Notes: generated by a model from the letters alone, not told the origin. A DNA stretch of 64,000 nucleotides from Delphinapterus leucas (GCF_002288925.2 NW_022098001.1:18318243-18382242); one strand, 5' to 3'. Counted from the stretch's first letter, positions 33,901-43,097 are shown. A program made the numbers and translations.

Positions 33901-35905
33901 ACACAAACACCTAGAGCATCATGCCTTGTTACTTGGAAATAAAAGGCACGGAAAGCCAGGCTCTTGACAAAAAAGTTAAAGAAAATAAAACTATGTTTAA
34001 TACAATAACTGTAAATCAGTACAGACAAGCTGTTTTCCCTGTCAACAGCAGACCAAAAATGAACCAAATAAAATAAAATTTATTTATGGTAGATAAAATT
34101 TTGCATAGACATAAGAACTTTCTAACTATCAATAATGAGAATGAGGTTATGGAGTCTGTGATCTTTGGTATCTAAAACCCATGTAATAAGCTACCACTCT
34201 AGATAAAATTATAACAGAATTCAGTATTCACATTCTGGAGTAAGACAGCTCTCATTTTGAATTCAGGCTTTGGTACTCAATGGCTGTTATAAATTTAGAA
34301 CAAAGTTTTAAATCTCTCTGAGTCTGTTTCCCATTTGAAAAATGGGATTATCTACACTTACTTCAGAGGTAATACTTTATAGTGTGTTATTATGAGAATT
34401 ATGAGAAAATTAATGTAATATATTAAACAAAGTGTGTGGCAAACAACACATTGTGTATGGCTACATGATGAAATAAATATTAGCTAAAATGATGACAGTT
34501 AACATGCTACAATTTACCCAAGAAACATCAGTAAATTTCATCTTTTACAACTTGTTCATAAAGCACTTTTAACTTAAAAAATGATTTCACATTTGTTATC
34601 CCATTTCTTAAAAAAAATCTTGTGCTTAAACAGCAGTACTATTTGTATCATATGATATGTGAAGAACTTATGCTCAAGAAGATTAAGTAAATTTGCCCAG
34701 GTTACAATCCTATTTAATGGCAATTCTGAGATTAGGAGACTGGTCTTCCAACTTTCATTTGGTAAAGCTTCCTTTAGTCCATTTTATCAATCTGTTCATC
34801 TTTGGGGCAATAGTTTTCTTTGCTGGCCTTCCTTAAAAAACACACTACCATGTAAACCTGGTTGGAAAAATATCAATGAAAGGTGATGGCATGAGCGTGA
34901 CTAAGTGACTTCTTTCCCTCCGATTTTATGATTTTATATAATAAACAGTGTAGTAAAAGTGGCAGTTGCTTTCAAAGGTAGACAAAGAGAAACATTACTT
35001 CACCTACTTTACTCTCCTTAGAAGTCTGCTTCAATTGCTCCAGCTCCTCTTTATGTTTCTGTTCCATTTCTGCTTCTAACTTAGCAACATCTTCAGTAAG
35101 TTGCTTCCTCCTCTTTTTGTCATTCTTGGGGACAGCATTCTTCATACCCTGAATTTTGGCTGAAAAGCCACCAAAACCATTAAGTCATAAACCCTGGGAT
35201 TAAGAATATGAAATAGTAACAATAAGGGGATGGTAAACGGTGAAGAGTTTAGAAAAAGTAATTATGAAAGCAAGAAGAGTAATTACACAACAGATAGTTA
35301 CAGAGAAGGGCCCAGATGAAGCTAAGACACACCCTCAAAAAAAAAAAAAAAGAAAAATTTTATTAACATAACCGTGAGTTTGTTTGGTGTGGGAGGTGGA
35401 AAAACTTAAAAAAAAAAAAGTAGATTTTTAAATCTTTCAAGTACCCCTTCCAAGTCCTCAAAATTTAGGTGAGATATTTCAAAACGCACCGAGTAGGGCA
35501 AGTGTCGGCAAATAGGGTAGGAACAGGAAGGGGAGATAGGAAAGGGGGTCTGGGTCCAAGACGGTGGCTTCCCGGTGTTTTCAGAAACCCACACCCGGGC
35601 GGCGGCGCGGGGTAGGGGGAACGCGACGGACCGGAGAAGAGGAAGCTTCTGAAGGTCTGGGGGATTAAGGGACCTTGGAAAGGCGGGAAGGAAGAGACCA
35701 CTGGCTACTTTGGAAAAGCGTTGGAGGATCCAGATCAGAAACCCCTCAAGATTTCCCAGAAGCGACCCGCCACGCACCCTTCCCTGGGTCCTGGCGACTT
35801 CTAGGTTCCCATTCCCCCGTCACCTTGCAACTCCTTCTTCTCTTTGCGATGCCTTCTCACCAGCTGCTCCTCCTCATCAAGCTCCTCAGTCAAGACTGCC
35901 TCCAT
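21850..35905 (-). CDS. OTUD6B: OTUD6B, OTU-domain deubiquitinase, complete gene (7 coding exons)
   Basis: Span of the coding region from start codon (35,905) to stop (21,850). Coding exons 35824-35905, 35008-35159, 32656-32736, 27297-27609, 25628-25689, 22720-22826 and 21850-21934 join in phase to 293 residues, the length I recall for human OTUD6B. Every intron starts GT and ends AG. Residues 1 to about 120 are very rich in Glu, Lys and Arg and look coiled coil; the OTU domain starts near 147. The catalytic loop SDGHC gives Asp155 and Cys158; the partner His277 lies in GLGEHY near the C-terminus. The family cleaves ubiquitin chains; OTUD6B has been linked to translation-initiation complexes and proteasome function, and biallelic loss in humans causes a neurodevelopmental syndrome. 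The start codon has G at -3 and +4, a good Kozak context. No frameshift or internal stop is seen. LRRC69 follows downstream on the same strand, as in human. Confidence 0.97.
21935..22719 (-). other. OTUD6B: OTUD6B intron 6
   Basis: 785 bp, GTAAGT...CAG. No repeat recognised. Confidence 0.85.
22720..22826 (-). CDS. OTUD6B: OTUD6B coding exon 6
   Basis: 107 bases, residues 231-265 plus two bases of Val266. Encodes [16 protein letters not shown], the OTU-domain strand-helix after the WGG motif, and [15 protein letters not shown]. Acceptor TTTTATAG|CT, donor CTTGT|GTAAGT. Confidence 0.95.
23540..23740 (-). mobile_element. MIR SINE, antisense
   Basis: Reversed MIR in the correct order: TTCTAAGTGCTTTATGTGTA, TTCACAATAACCTTACGGGA, TAGGTACTACTGTTATACAT, AGAGAAAGGTTAAGAGAAG, CTGACTCTAGAGCTCAAG. 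Confidence 0.8.
24685..24882 (+). mobile_element. CHR SINE (copy 4), internally shortened
   Basis: Short-form CHR with a 20-base A tail. Compared with the other copies it lacks about 15 bases between the CCGCAAC and AGTGAGAGG blocks; the lost segment is bounded by CAAC/CAAC, pointing to a short-repeat deletion. It interrupts an antisense MIR (24,490-24,680). The flanks CCATGACCTAG and CCCACAACCTAG are only similar, so the target-site duplication is imperfect. Confidence 0.93.
25628..25689 (-). CDS. OTUD6B: OTUD6B coding exon 5
   Basis: 62 bases completing Glu210 and encoding residues 211-230, with the WGGQLE motif that is conserved across OTU proteases. Acceptor TTCTACAG|AA, donor GAG|GTAAGT. 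Confidence 0.95.
25690..27296 (-). other. OTUD6B: OTUD6B intron 4
   Basis: About 1.6 kb. Contains an L2 3' fragment in plus-strand sense near 26,380-26,490 (CAGTGCTCAGAACAGTGCCT, TCAATAAATATTGTC). Pyrimidine-rich plus-strand parts at 25,780-25,990 and 26,520-26,780 are unassigned. Confidence 0.8.
27297..27609 (-). CDS. OTUD6B: OTUD6B coding exon 4 (catalytic Cys exon)
   Basis: 313 bases, residues 106-209 plus one base. Holds the end of the charged helix ([19 protein letters not shown]) and the first half of the OTU domain, with the oxyanion/catalytic segment [16 protein letters not shown] (Asp155, Cys158). Ends TGDMYTS before donor CAG|GTAATT. Compared with the human protein as I remember it, a few conservative changes are present, such as Lys to Arg after CMY and Pro to Ser near the exon end. 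Confidence 0.97.
27898..28208 (+). mobile_element. CHR SINE (copy 5), long older form
   Basis: About 100 bp longer than the other copies: after the GAGAGGCCCGCGCACCGC block it continues with GATGAAGAGTGGCCCCCGCT and ACGAAGACCCAACACAGC, then an AAATAAAT-rich tail. This is the CHR-1 type. Perfect 15-bp target-site duplication AAAAACTACATGCCA (27883-27897 and 28204-28218). Confidence 0.95.
29600..29810 (-). mobile_element. MIR/MIR3 SINE, antisense
   Basis: AATATCATCTAATCCAAAAC, CCTCTTCTGAGGAAACAGC, AGGCCATACAGCTGGTTAG, CAGAGCAGGGACC: reversed MIR3-like order. Confidence 0.6.
30180..30350 (+). mobile_element. MIR SINE
   Basis: Sense MIR: GCCACTGAGACAACCTGGGC, CTCAGCTTTCTCATTTATAA, TGAACTAGATCTCATTCCAG, CTCTCAAATTTCTTA. 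Confidence 0.6.
31430..31610 (-). mobile_element. MIR SINE, antisense
   Basis: TTCACAATAACTCTATTAAG, TAGGTATTATTTTCCCCCAT, GTGAAACTGAAGCTTAAAAA follow reversed MIR. Confidence 0.7.
32153..32361 (+). mobile_element. CHR SINE (copy 6)
   Basis: Short-form CHR with 17-base A tail. Direct repeats ATCCTTTGC at 32144-32152 and 32365-32373 flank it. Confidence 0.95.
32430..32560 (+). mobile_element. MIR SINE
   Basis: Sense MIR: TTTTCTTCTCTATAAAATGG, TTCACAGGATTACTGTCAGG, ACTAAATGAGATTTCATATA, CTAATAAATGTTAG. Confidence 0.75.
32656..32736 (-). CDS. OTUD6B: OTUD6B coding exon 3
   Basis: 81 bases, residues 79-105, beginning [10 protein letters not shown] and ending ISKAQKRR. Both ends lie between codons. 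Acceptor CCTTAG|ATA, donor CGG|GTATGA. Because the exon is in phase, skipping it would delete 27 residues without shifting the frame. Confidence 0.94.
34255..34480 (+). mobile_element. MIR SINE
   Basis: Sense MIR: TTTTGAATTCAGGCTTTGGT, TTTAAATCTCTCTGAGTCTG, TTTCCCATTTGAAAAATGGG, TACTTCAGAGG. Confidence 0.7.
34610..34760 (-). mobile_element. MIR SINE fragment, antisense
   Basis: AAGAACTTATGCTCAAGAAG, ATTAAGTAAATTTGCCCAGG and GAGATTAGGAGACTGGTCTTC follow reversed MIR. Confidence 0.5.
35008..35159 (-). CDS. OTUD6B: OTUD6B coding exon 2
   Basis: 152 bases. Completes Ala28 and runs to Lys78. Includes the lysine/arginine-rich [10 protein letters not shown] patch and a charged helix ([12 protein letters not shown]) typical of the N-terminal coiled coil. 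Acceptor TTTTCAG|CC, donor AAA|GTAGGT. Confidence 0.95.
35824..35905 (-). CDS. OTUD6B: OTUD6B coding exon 1
   Basis: 82 coding bases, 27 codons plus one base. Encodes the acidic start [15 protein letters not shown] followed by a basic [11 protein letters not shown] stretch. The donor reads CAAG|GTG. Intron 1 (35160-35823) is only 664 bp and its first part is still inside the GC-rich promoter block. Confidence 0.95.
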
Positions 35906-35995
35906 GACGACCAGGTAACCCAGGACAGTTGTTGAAAGGAACCAGCACAACCGGCAAGGAGAACCTTCCACCCTTCAACCCTCACCCCGTGCGCC

Positions 35996-36000
35996 ATTGG
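35996..36000 (-). promoter_or_regulatory. CCAAT box (NF-Y site)
   Basis: Minus-strand CCAAT, about 90 bp upstream of the OTUD6B start codon, in the context GGCCAATGGCGC, a good NF-Y context. Confidence 0.6.
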
Positions 36001-36046
36001 CCGCAGCTAGGATCCAGCCCCGCCTTCAAGGCGGTGCCGGATCTAA

Positions 36047-36055
36047 GCTGAGTCA
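36047..36055 (-). promoter_or_regulatory. ARE / AP-1-like element
   Basis: Minus strand reads TGACTCAGC, which fits both the AP-1 core TGACTCA and the antioxidant-response core TGACnnnGC bound by NRF2-small MAF. It lies about 145 bp upstream of the start codon. Binding is inferred only from the motif. Confidence 0.45.
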
Positions 36056-36085
36056 TCGGGGAGAGGAGGAAGAAGAACCGGATGC

Positions 36086-36097
36086 TGCGCGTGCGCA
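36086..36097 (-). promoter_or_regulatory. NRF-1 site
   Basis: Minus strand TGCGCACGCGCA fits the NRF-1 consensus YGCGCAYGCGCR at every position. NRF-1 sites are usual in CpG-island promoters of housekeeping genes and of divergent pairs. Confidence 0.6.
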
Positions 36098-36137
36098 CTC
36101 CCGTGACCCGCGCTGATGCGGCAGGGCCGGGCAGGCT

Positions 36138-36182
36138 GGGGCGGGGTGGGGTGGGGCGGGGCGGGGCGGGGCGGGGCGGGGG
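36138..36182 (+). repeat. GGGGC/GGGGT pentamer array
   Basis: Nine or so consecutive runs of four or more G separated by one C or T. It is a tandem pentanucleotide repeat, an array of overlapping Sp1/KLF sites (GGGGCGGGG) and, on the plus strand, a strong G-quadruplex candidate. It lies about 235 bp upstream of the OTUD6B start codon. Confidence 0.85.
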
Positions 36183-36378
36183 TGGAGCGCGATGGCGTGC
36201 TGGGGTTTGGCTTAGTAGGCTGAAGTTTGCAGACTTGCAATTGATCCGCGCTACAGACCCTTCAGCAATAAAGCTACACCAGTCTATTGGCCCTGACGTG
36301 AGGCGGGCAGAGATGACGTAGGGGCACTGTTTTGGACGTTTGTTTTGTTTTGTTCGGTACTTCGGAACATCTACTTTA

Positions 36379-36400
36379 ATGGGACCACTTTTGGTCCCAT
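36379..36400 (+). repeat. Perfect 9-bp inverted repeat (hairpin)
   Basis: ATGGGACCA and its exact complement TGGTCCCAT are separated by CTTT. The hairpin lies 24 bp before a good plus-strand splice donor (AAG|GTAAGA, GT at 36424-36425), on the divergent side of the OTUD6B promoter. Confidence 0.8.
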
Positions 36401-36559
36401 TGCTAAGAAGTACTATTCAAAAGGTAAGAAGGAAAAATAAAACATTTCAATAAAACCGTGAATAATTATCGGTGAGAATCTTTGTGCTGATTCAATCAAA
36501 CAGTCGGGAATTAAGATCTGTTTATTATTTTCAAGGTCGTAATACCGCATTTCGGAAGA

Positions 36560-37380
36560 AAGACAACTAAGTAATTGAGAAAATGCCACCTCTTGAATAT
36601 AGCGGTGGAAATAGATGAGGTAGTAAGGATTGAGTATCATATCACACAGGAGCCTAAAGACCTATGCTCAATGATAAAGAGGCTATTGCCGGAGAGATTG
36701 AAAAGTATCAGGAAGCTCATAGAGAGAACAGAAATGTGCAAGCCTCATAGGGCACCAAAATGGAATTACTGAAGTTAACGCAAAACAAGAGAAATTTTCA
36801 TGCAGAAAAAAAGAGAAAAAAAATCAAGAGAAGAAGAGAGACCTAGAGCACTTGCCCAGGAGATAAAATCTACGTCGAATAGGAATACCTGAAACAGAGG
36901 ACAAAGCAAATGAAGCTGAAACTATAAGGAACTAACTGAAGAAAAATGTCCAGAGTTGAAGAAGGAGCTAGATCTGCAAATTGAAAAAGTTCACAGGGTA
37001 CCATTAAAATTTAATGAAAAGAAAGCAACACCCAGACATATCCTGGTAATATTTTTTAATTGGAAGGATAAATAAAATATTCTACAAGTATCCCAGACAG
37101 AGAAGGCAAGTTACTTATAAAGGCGCAAAGTTAGGCTGACCTCAGATTTTTCTCTTGCAACTGTAAATGCCAGAAAACAGTAGAACAATATCTACAGTTT
37201 TAAGGGAAAATAATTTTAAACCAATTATATACCCTGCCAAATTATTTCTGTACCAAGGCAACTGGAAGGCATTCACAGATACGCAGGGGTTGAGAAAGTA
37301 TATCTTTCAAGTACCATCCTTGAAAAATTTGCTGAATTATGTACTGCAGCCAACAAAGAACATGAATTAAAATAACTTAA
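36560..37380 (+). mobile_element. Ancient HAL1/L1 ORF1 relic
   Basis: Broken frames read in pieces as an L1-type ORF1: an IRRIRNT-like GIPETEDKANEAE motif, then KCPELKKELDLQIEKVHRVP, FNEKKATPRHILV and, further on, KPIIYPAKLFLYQGNWKAF. The last part matches the C-terminal ORF1 signature. Many stops and frameshifts; sense orientation. HAL1 (L1 lacking ORF2) or an old L1M is most likely. Confidence 0.65.
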
Positions 37381-39150
37381 AAGGAGGCAATTGTATGAAA
37401 AAATTAGTGGTAAGCATTAGTTAAACAGCATTAAGTTTACATTGTTAGGTAGAGTTATAAAACTAAATGCTAAAATTTGTAAGTTGGATCTAAAATTTCA
37501 GTTTATAAACTGTGAAAAGGCATGCTAAACGTTCAATATATAGAGCAAATAAATACGGTTTTATTTTTAGCATGCAACGTAGATAAAGATATTCATGTTC
37601 TTAAGCTAAACATAAGTAAAATAAAAGGACTTTGTCACTGTGCACAGAACCTGTAGAATAAAGGCATACCAAATGTTAATCTGGCAAAATGGGAAAACCA
37701 GTCAGTACAGTTTTGTTTTCCCTAGTTTTAATTATAGAAGGGGGAAAAGTAGCAAATTTGTGTGTAATGCTAATACTGGTAGTGTAAAAAGAATTTTTTT
37801 TTAATTACTCATTGGAGAGATCATGAATTAAAGCCTTGTTTTATGTGCATCTTGCCCTCAGAAAATCAATACCTACTGCTTCATGTAGTAGTAGATCATT
37901 GTAAGTGAATTTGACAATGAGATGTGTTACAAATAAAAGTAGAGCACATATTCCAATTGTTTGGATTGTAGAGGAAGTGGTGAAAAACAACAAGGAAGCA
38001 TTAAAATTGGCGTAAGATAGATTGACACAGGTACTGATGAGTCATCACACTCGTAAACAGGTTAAATAGTCCTATTTAAAGAGATTAAAATTGGGTCAAA
38101 AATCAATCTATAACCCTGGATACTCACATTTGTATAAAGCAAAGGATAAAAGAGTTTAAATATAATGGAAATGATGTCATAGAAATGGAAGTAGGGAGCA
38201 ATATTTTTATTAGAACTCAAGCTATAACATATTTATAAAACATACAGTACAGGTGGTAACATTTAAGAGGCTTTATGTGGCAAATAACATGGCATTCATA
38301 TGTAAAATAAATGTTCAATACCTTCATGTGAGTGATAGTTTTACTGATGTATATATGTTTTAAAAAATTGTACATTTAAAATTAGTACATTTTAGGTACT
38401 TAAAATTAATAAAGTAATCCTTTAATTAAAGAAAATACACATGGCAAAAATTGTTGGACTATGACTTCAGTACTTACAATCTTTAATAAGTCAAGTAAAT
38501 GAAAAGTTGAGATAGTTAAGGAGTAGTTAAGTAGTTCAGAGGTGTGTGTGTATTTGCGTTCTTTTCAGATTTTCCTGAAACATTTCTAAGTGACATATTA
38601 AGGTGCAGGGAAAACTTTAATATATTTCTAGAAAGCACAATGATCACATTGCAAAAAAGCCTAGGAACTAAATCCAAATGCTGAAAAATCACATATTTGG
38701 AATTTTTTTAATGTTATGAATTACCTTTGGGTCAAAGAGGAGATTATAATAAATGTGATAATTTAGGATCTGTAACAATAAGGACATTATGAGTTATATG
38801 TTATGTGATGGATGTACAAAAGTCAAGGAACTAGGAATGAAAACACTAGATGAAGAATGGAATATGCACCTAGGAAAGACATAGTTTCTGGACTTTCTAA
38901 ATTTTGCTACCTTCCAATTCTAAGTAGTGGATTTACTTCAATATAAGCTATTCTAAGTGCCATGGTTAACTTCTTAGTGACAGATTTTTCCCAACTGAAT
39001 TTTACCATAATGGATTCTAAGGAGATAACAGTTGACTCTCAAAGAGAGAGAAGCCAAATTCTCTTCTCTCACCACCACCTACTGCCCTCCTCCCCATCAC
39101 TGTTTTTGTTCTTCCTTTCTCAGACTTCCATGTAATACTTCTTGTTCCAC
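37381..39150. other. Unassigned divergent flank
   Basis: AT-rich. May include more of the HAL1/L1 relic, but I cannot demonstrate this. No gene recognised. Confidence 0.4.
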
Positions 39151-39154
39151 AATA

Positions 39155-39235
39155 TTTTTATTGAAAAGTATGGTCCTCAGAAAAGCAGCATAAGCATTGC
39201 CTGGGAGCTTGTTAGAAATGTGGTATGTCAGGGTA
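39155..39235 (+). mobile_element. MER5A-like hAT MITE fragment
   Basis: GTATGGTCCTCAGAAAAGCA, AGCATTGCCTGGGAGCTTGT, TAGAAATGTGG match the MER5A (hAT-Charlie) end. Confidence 0.65.
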
Positions 39236-40779
39236 ATAGCAACACAAGATTAGATTATAAAATGTATTATTAAGCATCTATAAGCCTTCTCAGTTCACAC
39301 AGTGCATTGTATATTATGAATGTTTAATAAATGTTAAGTAGTATTAGAATCTAGAAACAGTTTTGCTTAAGCAGTGTTATTGTATGAGAGATTTTGTGCT
39401 TGAATTGTAAGCTATTACGGCATCCCTATTTGAATCAAAGATTTGGTTACATTTTCCAAATATTTCAGGCGAGAACTGGTACTTCTATTTTTCCTTGTAA
39501 GGATGGGACACAAAGAAAACTTCAGATTGAATAATCCAAATTTTAAAATGTTGAGGGAGTACAATTTAAAATGATAAATGAAGAATGAGCCTTTCTCTAG
39601 TGAATAAAATAAACATGGAGTCAAATTAAATTAGATATTTCAAGGTTTCTGGATAAAATCAAAGATCCATTTACAGCAGCTATATATAGTTGATAGTGGG
39701 TGGATAAACAGGAGCATTGGCAATACTTGGAACAGTAGCTCTAGTAAGTTATAGACAGGACTTTTTCTAGAATGATCTACTCCCCTGAAGGTGATGACAC
39801 CCTTGTATTAGCAAGGGTGGGCAAGACCAGCGATGCTCAAATTTAAATATGCAAACCATTTGCCTGGGAAGATCATATTAAGTCGCAGGTATTGATTCAC
39901 CAAGTTTAGGGTAAAGTTGATCTTCTGTATTTCTTGCAAGTCCCTGTGGGCTGTCGATGCTGCCACTTTGGGTACCTACCATACTTCCAAGTAGAACAAT
40001 AATAAAACCTATGTTGTATCTACTGTCCATGAAAGTGAGGCTCAAAAAAAAGTAATTGGCTTAAGACCACACAGTATCAGAACCAAATATGATTTCAAGA
40101 CTAATTCATGTCATCTGTACAACCCTGCCCTCATCCATACTACAGCACCTAATTAGAAGATTGTTGTGAGGATAAACTTTATATAATAAGGAAGAAAGTT
40201 CATTACTTCAGGTAAGTTACATATTGCAGAAAACAATGGCTCATGCAGGGGAAAATGAGTTTTGTTTGTAACATGTTGAGCATGATTTGTGACAGGGACA
40301 TTTGTGGATAAGTCAGACAGGTATTTAGAGATTCAGGTCCAGAGCCAGAAGAGATGTCATGGTTGGAAATTCTGGTTTTAGTTTTCTGACTTGAAGGTGG
40401 TATTTGAGGCCATGAGAAATCACCCTGGAAAGAATGATAGGAAATAGAAGAAAAAAGGAAAGGAGGTTAAACCTTAAGGGCCACACCTATATTTGATGGG
40501 TAGGTATTACAGAGGAATGGAATATTTAGATTTATAGTTCCAACTGAATTAAACATCAAAAATAAGGCACTTCCAAGAAGTGTCTGGAAAGAGAGAGAAA
40601 TCTAATGAAACATGAATGGTTGAAGAAAGTGTGTGCATCTCATCTGCCCACGGATTGGAATGTGTGTGACTCACCCACTGTATGACTTGGGGACAGATAA
40701 TCAAGCCCCTCTGAACCTCAGCTCCTTCACAAAGTGGGATGGGCAAGTGGCCTCCCACCCAGGAGTTTGTGAGGATCCC
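39236..40779. other. Unassigned flank with MIR traces
   Basis: An antisense MIR trace near 40,010-40,130 (GTGAGGCTCAAAAAAAAGTA, GACCACACAGTATCAGAACC) and a sense trace near 40,670-40,740. Otherwise nothing recognised. Confidence 0.45.
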
Positions 40780-41400
40780 TTTTCTTTGTGTTCCTCTGTT
40801 TCTCTATCCCTCTCTCTCCCCCTTTCTTCCATCTGTTGAGTATCTATTACATGCCAGATACCTGGAAGAGCCCCGGGAATGCAGCTTAAACGGGGCTAGG
40901 GCCCAGGTGACTCAGCCTTGGCTGGCCAGTCAGAGAGCACTTAGTTCCAGGTGTGAATGGGCCAGTGGTCCTCCAGGGAGCCCGGGGCACCACAGGATGT
41001 TGATAGCAGGCATCCCTGGGTCAGAGGGATGCCTCTCCTTCTGTATTTCTCTTTGACTCTCTCTCTACCTCTCTGTATCTCTTGATCTGTCTTGCCATCT
41101 CCCTGTTCTCTTGGTTTTTATTTCTTTCTGTGTCCTTACCTGTCATCTTCCCTCCTGGATTAACTCTCTGTCTTTTTAAAAATAAGTCTGGCTTCCTCAT
41201 TCTGTCTCTCTCTGTTGACTCTATCTTCTTCTGTATGTTCTCTCTTCCTGCTTGATATCTTCCTGTCTGTATTTCTGCTTCTTTGACTCTATTTAGGCCT
41301 TAGCTTCTCAGTCTATTTCTCTCTCTCTCTCCCCTTCTCCCTCTCCCTCTATGTCTGTTTCCCTCACTGTCTCTCTCTCTGGCTCCCTCTCCTTTCCAAT
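40780..41400 (+). repeat. CT-rich low-complexity tract with GC-rich insert
   Basis: Two pyrimidine-rich blocks (40,781-40,836 and 41,031-41,400) made mostly of C and T, with repeated TCTCTCT and CCCTCTCC runs, on either side of about 190 bp of ordinary, GC-richer sequence. Low complexity, non-coding. Confidence 0.85.
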
Positions 41401-42525
41401 CTCCTGTCTAGACACCCAGAAACAGGACTTGTCCAAGGGATGGGAACCAGCCAGAGACCCAGCTGCATTCTCCCCTGTGACTGGACCTACCAGTAACCAG
41501 TTGCAGGAGCTTTACAGCAGGGCTCGCTCACCCTTCAATGAGGTCATTGTTGTGAACTTGAGTTGTATGCCTGTCTTCTGGAGTATTTCTCTCAGTAGCT
41601 CTGTCTAATCAGGTTTGGGTGTTAATTAAATAACTGATATTTGCATGTTTGGTGGCAACTTGGTGTCATATTAAATTTTAATTTGGTCTAAAAAAAAAAA
41701 GCACTACAGTCAAACCTATACTTTGAGTTGAATAATGAGCAGGAGGGCCTTTTATCTTTGTACTAAATTTTTTTAACTTATAATTTGCAAACTATAAAAA
41801 AATCTGTAATAGCACACATCATTCCATTATATATTCTAATTTTTTAGTTCACTGCTACATATCTACATCTAGTTGATTTTTGTTACTGGTGGTAGTTATG
41901 TTCTTTAAAGTTTCTCAGACACTGAATTAGTGAATACTATATCATTGTCCCTAGGAGAAATATAGAATTAGGTTTCTGCAAACCTCTGGCCACATTATTG
42001 TCACCAACGGATGAATACATAACCTTAGGGTGTCTCCTTATTTTAATATACCTTATTTAGTATCTGTCGTTCATTCACTAACATTGAACTCATGGCCAAC
42101 AGAACTATAACTCATAGCCTGAATGAATCTTATCTAACACATATTTTCTCTGTAAGGTACTTAGGAACAATACACAGCACTATACTTAGGGACCATTTTA
42201 AAGAGCAAAATCACCCATAAAAAGCACAAAATTGCAAAAAACACACTAAATATATCCTGAAAAGGACACTAGTTTACAGTATGAGAACTGAGACAAGATA
42301 GGGTGTCACCTTGTTCCACTTCATCAGGGATTATACATGTCAGATGACAAATTTTTTTTGCTGCTCTGCACATGCACATACCTATGAACGGGCCATTAGT
42401 TTTGATTTGGGGGTTACTAATCTTAGTAAACAAATTCACAAATACAGAATCTGTGAAAAATAAGTATGGACTAATTCATTCAATGTGCTTTGTTCAGAAT
42501 TTTTCCAACTTGAGTTTGGGAAGCC
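41401..42525. other. Unassigned sequence, possible DNA-transposon fossil
   Basis: 41,880-42,470 has the feel of an old non-autonomous DNA transposon or similar repeat (AATTCACAAATACAGAATCT near its end), but I cannot name a family. 41,400-41,610 is GC-richer and unassigned. Confidence 0.3.
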
Positions 42526-42960
42526 ATGTTTCCACTAATGAAGCTTAAGAATTCTGGCTTTTTTTTGAGAGTGTACAGCACTGATGACTCCCATAGAATT
42601 AAGGGTTGCTACAAAGGTTCTGAAGGACTTATACATGGTTACCATGAGCTGCTCAGAAGACTCTGCTGTGTTCCTTTCTGTTGGCACTCAGCCAGGAAGT
42701 CTAGATTGCCAATAACCATTATTTTGTTGTCCTTTCTGGGACAGAAGGAGAAGAATATTCCCAACATAAAACAGGACAAATTGAAATCTAGAATACCTGT
42801 CCCAAATGTTAATTTCAAAGAACTCTCAACAAGACTAAAGGATGGTACAAATCTATATGCCAAAAAAGATACAGGAAAACTGAGGGTTTCCATTTTCTGT
42901 TTGGTTGACAAGACTGCATATTTGAGAGATATCATGCAACCATTTATGAAACAAGATTGA
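42526..42960 (+). other. Unassigned 144-codon open frame
   Basis: A single uninterrupted ATG-to-TGA frame, the longest non-transposon frame in the window apart from those inside CHR SINEs. The predicted peptide is basic with a protein-like residue mix (KEKNIPNIKQDKLKSR, KELSTRLKDGTNLYAKKDTG). I recognise no domain, signal peptide or clear membrane segment. It may be a chance frame, an exon of a divergent non-coding transcript, or a pseudogene piece. Nothing around it gives a promoter. Confidence 0.2.
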
Positions 42961-43097
42961 TATTCAACAGTCACAAGTTACCTCAGCAGGGTTACACACA
43001 CAGCAGAAGGAAATCGGGCCTCAGTTTTGATTAACTGGCAATTTTGAGCATCTCATCCTAAAGGCTATCATAATGATAAAAAAAGAAATATGTTTCT

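Larger units (their letters stand above)
32737..35007 (-). other. OTUD6B: OTUD6B intron 2
   Basis: About 2.3 kb. Holds a possible L2 piece (32,965-33,130), a MIR in sense (34,255-34,480) and an antisense MIR (34,610-34,760). The rest is unassigned AT-rich sequence. Confidence 0.8.
35560..36200 (-). promoter_or_regulatory. OTUD6B: OTUD6B CpG-island promoter
   Basis: The only extended CpG-rich, GC-rich stretch in the gene part of the window. It covers the 3' part of the first exon, the start of intron 1 and about 300 bp upstream of the start codon. No TATA box sits in a sensible place, so this is a housekeeping-type dispersed promoter. It contains CCAAT, AP-1/ARE-like, NRF-1 and Sp1 sites listed separately. 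The transcription start is not visible; it probably lies between 35,910 and 36,000. Confidence 0.8.

Noticed and set aside
35406..35935. Proline-rich frames on both strands across OTUD6B intron 1
   Set aside because: GC-rich promoter sequence with few stops; overlaps the verified exon 1 in other frames.
36043..36321. Pro/Gly/Arg-rich frames over the GGGGC array
   Set aside because: Low-complexity translation of a pentamer repeat without a supporting gene structure.
41300..41400. CRISPR-like or satellite array
   Set aside because: Pyrimidine repeats are irregular without repeat-spacer structure; the organism is a mammal.
40739..41608. Frames of 105 and 85 codons at 40,739-41,056 and 41,351-41,608
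   Set aside because: Lie in low-complexity CT-rich sequence (Ser/Leu/Pro) with no recognisable domain.
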